From Cucumis sativus (lineage: Eukaryota > Streptophyta > Magnoliopsida > Cucurbitales > Cucurbitaceae), in assembly GCF_000004075.3 (NCBI RefSeq), contig NC_026656.2, forward strand, positions 2,604,001-2,668,000: 64,000 bases of DNA, given 5' to 3'. The position numbers and the translations under genes are program-made. Shown in pieces: positions 56,358 to 64,000 of the stretch (its first letter is position 1; every line of letters begins with the position of its first letter). Below the pieces are notes generated by a model. It ran no database searches and was not told the DNA's origin. It saw only the letters and a list, made by a program, of their open reading frames with translations.

Positions 56358-58252
56358 ATGGAAACCATTCTCTCTCCTTACTCTCTTTCTCCTATTCTCA
56401 ATCCCAAACCTTCCTCTTCCAAGAATCCTTCCCTCTATCATTCCACCCAACCCAGATCAAATCTTGCTTCTTTATCAAAACCCATTTCACTTTCTCTCAA
56501 AACCCCTTCTCCTCCCAAGTCTCTCCGTTCATCTCTCCCATTTCCTTCCACTTGGTTCTCCCATCTCCAACATGGGTTGGCGGCTGTAGCCATTTCTTTG
56601 GCGCTTAATTTTTCCCCGTTGTTGGCTGGTCATAATGCTCTAGCGTCTGAATTTGATGTTCTCAGTGATGGGCCGCCGAAGGAAACACATTTGGTGGACG
56701 ATGCTGGAGTTCTTAGTCGGGTTACGAAGTCGGATTTGAAGAGGCTGTTGACGGATTTGGAGATGAGGAAGAATTTTCATATTGATTTCGTCACTGTTAG
56801 AAAGCTCACTGTAAGTTGTTTTCTTTTATCTCCCCTTCAAATTCTAGAGAGAGAAACTGAATTCTTGTGGTTTGGAAAAGCTGTTGGGTCTTGAATGATC
56901 ATTTTACTCTGCTGCGATCCAATTTGTAGAACTATTCTTGAAGTGTTTCCTTTACAGTGGAATAATTATAATTTAGAAGAATCTGTTGATGAACTTGGGG
57001 TATGTTTATAGAATTTGGAAATGTTTATAATATACATTATCAGAATGTAGGCATCATTTTGTGATGGCTTGTTTAAAATGAAGGCCATCAGAAGATTTGT
57101 AATCTCTTAAATTTACCTTTGCTGTTCTAAGGTCTTGGTTCAAGACCCGAAAGAAACCCTCGAATTCTTGGTCAAAGTTCAAAAGTAAAAAAGCCTACTT
57201 TTTTAGTTTTTAAAACCTGACTTAATTTTTAAAAGCATCATAGAAACTAGAAACTGGGTAACAAAGGATAGAAACTTATAGGTGGAATGGAGAATGTGTT
57301 TTATGAGCTTAACTATTAAAGACCAAACGATTATCAAATAAGGCCGTGATAACCCGTATTGTCTCTCAAGAGTAGTCTTCGGTGGGGAAAGCTTCTCCAA
57401 ATAGTGAACCTATGGTATTATGTACACACTAAAATAATGAAAAGGGAGATGTACGAAGTCTGATATGAATTAATAACCTGGTGGCCGTAGAGCAAAGCTG
57501 ATGCATTTGAGTATGCTGATCAAGTTTTGGAGCGCTGGTATCCCACGGTGGAAGATGGCAACAACAAAGGCATAGTTGTTCTTGTCACCAGTCAGAAAGA
57601 AGGAGCTATTACTGGTGGCCCTGCCTTTATCCAAGCTGTTGGAGAAAATATTCTTGATGCCACAGTAACAGAGAATCTCCCAGGTAAACTAACTACCACT
57701 TATTTCACTCTTCACTCTCATCACATTGAACAAAACTCCCACCTCAAGCAGTTATTTTAATTTCCTCAGCCTTTTCAGCCAACAATTTCTACTACCTCTT
57801 TCTAAACTTCATTTTTAACTCATTCACAACTAGTAGATGCCTTAAATCTACTTGTATCTTATAGTTGAACTTCAAAGTGAGTGTATGTGTTTGATGTGAC
57901 GATCTCGTATCCCATCATGTGTCAATATCCTTCCCAACTAGTAGTTATTACTTCATTGTTTTTCAAACTGTAACTAACTAAGATTGTTGCTTGTGTAACT
58001 GCAGTCTTAGCTACCGATGAAAAATATAATGAAGCCATATACAGCAGTGCAAAGCGGCTAGTGGCTGCCATTGATGGCCTTCCAGATACAGGTGGCCCTT
58101 CATTTAAAGATAATAAGCGTGAATCGAACTTCAAAACAAGGGAAGAAACCGAGGAGAAACGAGGACAGTTTACTCTTGTAGTTGGAGGTTTGTTAGTCAT
58201 AGCCTTTATTGTTCCTATGGCTCAATACTATGCTTATATATCCAAGAAGTAA
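56358..58252 (+). CDS. TLP18.3: Thylakoid lumen TPM-domain protein TLP18.3 (At1g54780-like), 3 exons
   Basis: Exons 56358-56810, 57491-57683 and 58005-58252 join in frame into 297 residues. The N-terminus is Ser/Pro-rich (chloroplast transit). It is followed by a hydrophobic segment ending in NALA (about 93-96), a lumenal processing site. The TPM domain follows (LVDDAGVLSRVTKSDLKRLL, FHIDFVTVRKL, ADQVLERWYP, GIVVLVTSQKEGAITGG, then AIYSSAKRLVAAIDG). A C-terminal membrane helix (LVVGGLLVIAFIVPMAQYY) is seen. In Arabidopsis TLP18.3 takes part in photosystem II repair and D1 turnover and has acid phosphatase activity (family knowledge). The gene converges with the GDSL gene, 405 bp between stop codons. 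No defects seen. Confidence 0.93.
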
Positions 58253-58657
58253 CAGAAATGTGTAAGAGGCAGATCTTCCCATCTATTTTTTTCTCATTCA
58301 AATGTATAACATTGATGTTGTACAAAGAGGATCGCTACAAGATGATTGGCAAGAAACCTGTTATAAAACAAGAGTTTGAGTTATTTCTATGGCTATCACC
58401 TTTAATTTCAAGAAGATTTTTATCCACCCTTAAGTTAACTTTTCACATTTTCAAGACTAAGAGAGAAAGAGAGAGTGTACCTCTCTATGATGTTCCAAGA
58501 ATTGTTTAAAATCATTATAATTTTTTTATTTAGGTACACAATATATACAGTGTCTAAACGTAAGTGCATTGTTGGTCGTATCTTTATTTCACTTCCCTAC
58601 ATTTAGACACATTAGGATGGCAAAGATATCATGGAGATGAAATTTATAAAATCAAGC

Positions 58658-61600
58658 CTAGAACTTGAGCTTGAGAAGGAAAGGCATTTTGTCTGAGAAG
58701 GGTGGATCAGAATACTTTCCAGTGAGTATTTGTGATGACACATACTTATTTGCAGCTTCACTGTAATGAATTCCATCCCAATTGATGTACTCCGAGCTAT
58801 CATCACATCCTTTCGCTGTGACCACTGTGCCGTTCAATATCTTAGTTTGCCCACAGATGATTCTGCTGTCGTAGTTGAGTGGTGGACCTCCATAGCCACA
58901 ACAAGCCATAATAGGTTGTTCAAAACCTGCCAACAACCAATGCAAAAAGTTGTTTCGTCACATGATTAACAGCAAATTAGGCCAAATTATGTACACAAAA
59001 ACACTCTAAGATGCTAACCGAATCGGGAATAATTGGCAATGAGATTGGATTTTATTGTATAGATATCAACATATGTGACATTCGTATCTGTATATTCTTC
59101 TTGTAGTTCTTTGCAGAGAGCATGGAGTTGTAGATTGAAAAGCTTGGCAGCTTGGTTGTGCGAACTGACGCATCCAAGTTCATCAAGGTTTGATGGGTCA
59201 GTTCCGAATCTAGCAACATTTTGAGCCAAACATCCAAGAGGACCAGTGTTGTGTATCCAGAAATTCCTAGCCCCTTGGTCGTACAATTTCTGAAATTTAG
59301 GCAAATGCAATGGCTTCATAAGCATAAAACCATTTCAAATGGCCTAAATTTGGACTTTCCTCCTCACCCCATTCGCTCAAGTTATAATATTTCTGTCAAA
59401 TGCATCCTTAAAATTTAAGGAAAAACACATAGTTACTCCATTTCATTTCTAAGTTCTGTTTTTTTTTTTTAATCTGACTTGCTATGATAAATGGTTATCA
59501 CATTGTTTTTTAGAAACCAACTTTACTTGATCTAAAATAAAAGGGAAAAAAAAGTACCAAGTTGATAACAAAACAAAGAGATCTATAGTTAAAAAGACTC
59601 GACTTTTTAAATTTTAAATTTTTAGCTGAATATCAATTTATACTTTTAAACTTTTAGGATTTTATCCACAAAACTTTGAACTAATAATTGTATCGTTTTA
59701 AAACTTGAATTTTTATAAGTATCATTTACTCCCTCCAAATTTCGTTGATCACATTATAATTTAAGTCAATTAAATTCCTAAAGTTTCACAAGCCAATCAA
59801 TTTCGACTCTCATTTACAATTACATTTGAAAACCATTCATGTAATAATTTTCAAACGTATGTAGATTTCTTCGAATATCAGTTTTACAAAATGGATAGAT
59901 TCCAGTAAATGTCTAGACAACTAAACATAAGTTTAGATTTTTCCAAATGGAATATAGGAAATGGTGTAAATGGATATAGTCACAAAAATTCAAAGGTTAG
60001 ATTGACACGACTATTAATTTTAATTAAAATACAACCCTTTAAAGTTTAGGAATGTATTTCTAAAACTTTTAAAGCTCTACTCACTAAACATCCCATACCA
60101 AGCAAAACTATCATGGATCCAAACAAACTATCATTGTGCCAAGATTTAGAAAGAAAGCATTGAATCAAACCTGAAGTCCAGTCTCAAACACAGCTAAAAT
60201 GGTGGGTATTGAAGCAAGAATTTGATCCAAAGTTTTGGAGTAAAATGCAATAGCAAGATCATTCTGGCCAATATCAAACATGTAAAGCCCCTTCTCAAAG
60301 TAATCTTCGTCTGGTAGGTACTTATCAAGTTTCTTACCTAAGAGAAAGAATAGCTAATGTCATTGTTCCTTCCTTGATCATTCATAACCTTAAACCTCGT
60401 GATAATTGATAATCATACCTTTGGATCGAAGCTCAAGAACTCTAGCTTTGAAATGAATGAACTGATTCACCTGAACTCCAAAGGAAAAAGGGCTAAAAGA
60501 TGTAGGAGTCGCCGGAAGAACGGTCGACGCTGCAGCCGCATAATTACACCCCTTTCGGAAATTTGGGGCGCCAAGGGAATCAAGATATGGATTCAAATAG
60601 GGCATATCCATTGCATCCACTGCAGAAAATCATGAGTTCACAGTCACTATATGTCCACCAAAAATAAATCAGGAATCTTAATCACTGAAATCCCTTAATC
60701 ATTTCAAAGACACAAATTGCGTTAAAGATCAAAAGCTCAAGATTCGAACATAAAAAATCATTTGAATGTTCTTAAAATGCAATTTAGTGTCCAAGGTAAA
60801 AAATCATCAATATTTGATATTAATTTTAATTATTTTATGACGTAGACTTTGTAATTTATAAAATTGTTGAGTCTAAATAATTTATTGATTTGTTTAGACA
60901 AGAAATCTTATTAAAAATTTGACAATATGAATTAAATCACCACAAATTTTAATGTTACAAAATTGAATATATATATCATTCTTTCAATCTATTTAAAGCT
61001 ATTTAGAGTGTATTTCGAATATCTATTCAAGAATATATATTTTTTCAAAAACTTTCTTTCAAAATAAGTTTAAAATTTAAACACTACTTTATCTGAATAA
61101 TTGGTTTTGAGTGTTTTAAAAAGAATAGATTATTTATAATCTTTCATGGTTGGATATTCACTAATTATGTATCCTAATTCATTTCAATCTCTGCCTATAA
61201 TAGCTTCCCAATTAAAAATAACAAAAGATAAACCCACTTAAGAATTAAGATATCTATAGAATTGAAGGAGATATTCTTCAATTTTTCTGCTTTTGTTTTG
61301 GGAGAAGGAACAAAAATCAAATTTTGGAAGGATAAATGGTGTGTCGCGGAAACACTTGCAGAAAAATTCCCTAACTTATTCTCTTTGGCGCTGAATAAGG
61401 AAGCTTATGTGGCTGATTGCTGGTGTACTGCTACTCATTCTCATTCTTGGAATTTGGGCCTTAGAAGAAATATGCTCGACAACGAGATTGCCAATGCAGC
61501 CTCAGCTTTAGAAATTCTCCACTCGTGGGCCCCCACTGAAAAGAATGATAGTCTTAAATGGATTCCTAACATAAATGGCAACTTCACTACAAAATCTACT

Positions 61601-62607
61601 TTTCTTAACTTAACTAAGAGATCTCCCAACATTGCCGTTCCCTTGATTCGTCAGATCTGGAAGAATAAAATCCCGAAGAAGGTGAAGCTTTTCTTATGGT
61701 CGCTTGCTTACAGAAGCCTCAACACCCATGAGAAACTACAAAAAAAAATTCGGAACACTTTGCTTAGCCCCCTCGATGTGTTGCCTATGCGCTAAAGATG
61801 AGGAAACGTTGGATCATTTATTTCTACATTGTCCCTTCACAAGAAAAGCTTGGTACACTCTGTTTGGTATTTTCGATTTGGAGCTTTGCCTTCCTAGCAA
61901 GATTGATAGATGGATGATTGAAGGTCTTAACTTTAGAGGTTACAGCCCTAAAGGAAACATCTTATGGAAATGCGCGACGCGTTCCCTTTTGTGGAGCATT
62001 TGGAAAGAAAGGAATAGCAGAATCTTTGACGATAGATTTAATTCTTTTGATTCTTTTTGGACTGTGGTTCAACACACAGCCTCTTGGTGGAGTACGAATT
62101 ACACCAAACACTTTTGTAATTATAGCCTTTCTATGATTTTCAACAATTGGAAGGCCATTATGTCTTAGTTCCTTAGCTTCTTCCGGGGAGGGCCCTCTCA
62201 TCCCTCGCCCTTAGGTTGTTCTGTTTTGTTATATGAATATACTTGTCTCTTATCAAAAAAAAAAAGATATCTATAGAATTGAAAGAAATATATATATGTG
62301 AAAATTATTAGATAAAAAAACTAAATAAATCATTGGATGACAGTTCATATCAAACAAGAAATTGGAGAAAATTACAGAGGAAATCAAGGATGAGTCGGCC
62401 ATCGCAGTATCTTCCAGAAGGGTTTCCGAAGAAGAGGTGACCATAAGGAGGGCCGATGGCCTCAATCCCAGAACTAACAAGACAGCCAGTGTCGGAATTG
62501 GAGTCTCCGAAGTTGAAAACGGCGGGACGGTTGAAATGGCTGGATCTGGCCGTCGGAGCACCGAAAAAGAGGAGGAAGAAGAGGAAAGAGGCGGCGGGGG
62601 AGGCCAT
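58658..62607 (-). CDS. GDSL esterase/lipase (At1g54790-like), 5 exons
   Basis: Exons 62376-62607, 60419-60619, 60171-60337, 59019-59289 and 58658-58926 join in frame into 379 residues, the usual length for the family. A hydrophobic N-terminal signal (ASFLFFLLFFGAPTARS) suggests secretion. Catalytic blocks: FNFGDSNSDTG (nucleophile Ser), GCNYAAAAS (block II Gly), MFDIGQNDLA (block III Asn) and INWDGIHYSEAANKYV (Asp and His). It should hydrolyse esters in the cell wall or apoplast; the substrate is unknown. Closest remembered relative: At1g54790, from phrases such as IHNTGPLGCLAQN and LTGKYSDPPFSDKMPF. Intron 1 is about 1.76 kb because a LINE is inserted there in antisense. All splice sites are GT-AG; the gene looks functional. 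Confidence 0.92.
61267..62263 (+). mobile_element. Young 5'-truncated LINE inside intron 1 of the GDSL gene
   Basis: Flanked by a perfect 20-bp direct repeat AAGATATCTATAGAATTGAA (61247-61266 and 62264-62283), with a poly-A tail ending at the 3' copy. About 1 kb of coding end remains: a frame with GEGTKIKFWKDKWCVAETLA, the zf-RVT region (IWKNKIPKKVKLFLWSLAYR, CCLCAKDEETLDHLFLHC) and the end NNWKAIMS. A frame change sits at an A-run near 61740; otherwise the frames are open. The endonuclease and most of the reverse transcriptase are missing (5' truncation typical of LINE insertion). Opposite in orientation to the host gene. Confidence 0.92.
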
Positions 62608-63803
62608 GGGGATTGGAACAGATGAGGATGGGAAAATGGCAGTGGCATAGGGGAATGTGAGGGGGAGAAGAAACGGTTGGTGATGGTGGTGGGTCGGTCA
62701 GTTCAGTAAGCAAAAAGAGGGAGAAAGAAAAGAAGAAGAAAGGAGGCAAAAGAGGTTTAGAGAGAACTAGAAAAGGGTTTTGTGAAAAAGACTCATGTAC
62801 GATTCCTTTTGTTGGTTGAATCCCAAGATTGGAAGTTTTTTCTTGCAATCAACCATAATTTATATTATACTATAAGCTAAGCTGAGTTGAGCTCAAATTA
62901 ACTTTTGATATTCAAATAGATAGTAAAAGTTTTATATTAGTTTAGTTTTGATTGTTATTTTTTCGATTTTTATCTTTTTTATTAGATGTTTTGTTAATAA
63001 GTAAATGTGAAAAACCACTCTATTATTGCTTTTTAACATTATTGTCTCTTTAAAGATCACTTTTGTTTCTTAAAAATAAAAACGAATAATAATTTTTTAA
63101 AGTACAATATCTAAAATAATAAAAATTAAAGTATAATAATCAAAATGATCATTTTTAATAAAAAAAACTAAAAATAAACAAGAAAAAGTTACTTTAGTTC
63201 TTAAATTTTAATTAGATTACATCTTGAATGCATGGGTTCCCTTGGATTTTCACTTCAAATATTATTCATAGGATAAATTAATAAAACTTTATAGAAAAAA
63301 AAATGATGTTAGGAGTTTTCTTTTCATTAAATTTTATTACCGAACATATGTAAGGATTAATTTGTACATGAGTCAAACTTATTTTAACACTAATTAGTGG
63401 ATGAATTAACCTCTAAACAAGATAAAAATTAAAATATTCAATTGGATTGAGAGTTGAATAGCATGAAAAAGCAATGGTGATCATAAAATTTATCTATACA
63501 TCTTGATTAATGTTCGATGCAAGTACCAAAGAAATCTTCATCGATGTCCATAGATATTTATGAGAAATAACTTAGTGTATATATAATATATTATAGCAAT
63601 TTTAGATCCTCAAAGCTAAGTTATGGAGACAACTATTTTCATTCAAACATTTATTACAACTAAACTTAGCTCACTTTGTTACAAATAGGATAAACTTTTT
63701 GTATACACTAAAATTGAGTTCCCTTCTGTATCTCATTGGATAATTCACTCATTGTTTCTTGTTAAAAGAAAAACATATATTACAATACATCGATCTTGCT
63801 AGA
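62608..63803. other. Intergenic region between GDSL gene and SLU7-like gene
   Basis: GDSL promoter and leader (pyrimidine-rich on the minus strand, about 62610-62790), then AT-rich DNA. The 3' UTR of the SLU7-like gene is expected at the right. No gene was seen. Confidence 0.55.
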
Positions 63804-64000
63804 TTAGTTGAGAAAATCCTTCATGGGATCATCATGATGTACCTTCTTCATCCTATACGCCTCCATGTCCTCCGCAGTTACCTGCACAAGGCCAGGTTGC
63901 ATGATTTTGAGCCCAACAAAGAAGAAATCTAACACATAACTCATACTAAGTAACGGAAACCCCTCCTATTGATTTAAACGAGAGAAAATTACATACCTCG
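63804..64000 (-). CDS. C-terminus of a SLU7-like pre-mRNA splicing factor (partial, runs off window)
   Basis: The last exon 63804-63881 reads VTAEDMEAYRMKKVHHDDPM then KDFLN and stop. It is preceded by an intron (63882-63996, GTATGT...GTGCAG) and the last four bases of the previous exon at 63997-64000, which give E before V. The ending EVT-EDMEAYRMK-VHHDDPMKDF is what I recall for plant SLU7, the second-step splicing factor acting in 3' splice-site choice. Only 26 residues can be seen, so identity rests on this short but distinctive tail. Confidence 0.7.

Overview
This is a 64-kb piece of a plant nuclear genome: AT-rich, with intron-bearing genes, plant NLR immune receptors, plastid-targeted genes, LINE, hAT and LTR-type insertions, and a nuclear type-II tRNA-Ser. 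The gene types and several dispersed AT-rich repeat families look like Cucurbitaceae to me (cucumber/melon/gourd group). That assignment is inference from memory and was not searched.

Layout. 1-14.8 kb: a three-exon CC-NB-LRR gene (CNL, minus strand), a LINE relic, a probable solo LTR, and a 5' fragment of a second CNL in the same orientation that keeps the same 5'-UTR intron. 15.2-17.0 kb: a single-exon tail-anchored coiled-coil protein. 18.9-22.0 kb: a nine-exon receptor-like cytoplasmic kinase with one GC-AG intron. 22-33 kb: mostly gene-poor AT-rich DNA, with a tRNA-Ser(UGA) at 27.3 kb and a FANTASTIC FOUR (FAF) gene at 29.7-30.5 kb. 33-51 kb: a TIR-NB-LRR cluster with one intact 1400-residue TNL (45.35-50.70 kb), a TNL whose LRR part is decayed while its TIR and NB-ARC remain open (33.1-37.3 kb), and three further relics (39.3, 41.6 and 43.8 kb). 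52.5-58.3 kb: a divergent pair of thylakoid-lumen genes, a PsbP-domain protein and TLP18.3. 58.7-62.6 kb: a five-exon GDSL esterase (At1g54790 type) whose first intron carries a young LINE. 63.8-64.0 kb: the last codons of a SLU7-like splicing factor, cut by the window edge.

How it fits together. The left and middle of the window form an immune-receptor region shaped by duplication, truncation and repeat insertion. The right end is a conserved housekeeping block: the TLP18.3/GDSL neighbour pair matches Arabidopsis At1g54780/At1g54790 as I recall it.

Most unusual item. The last exon of the intact TNL encodes about 175 residues after the C-JID (post-LRR) domain that read as a second, degenerate nucleotide-binding subdomain. 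Its P-loop reads GMEGMAETT instead of GxGGIGKTT, and it has a kinase-2-like stretch but no ARC part. The splice junctions are in frame and of good quality, so it appears to belong to the protein. I inferred exon structures by hand from GT/GC-AG sites, reading frame and family resemblance; no transcript evidence was available.
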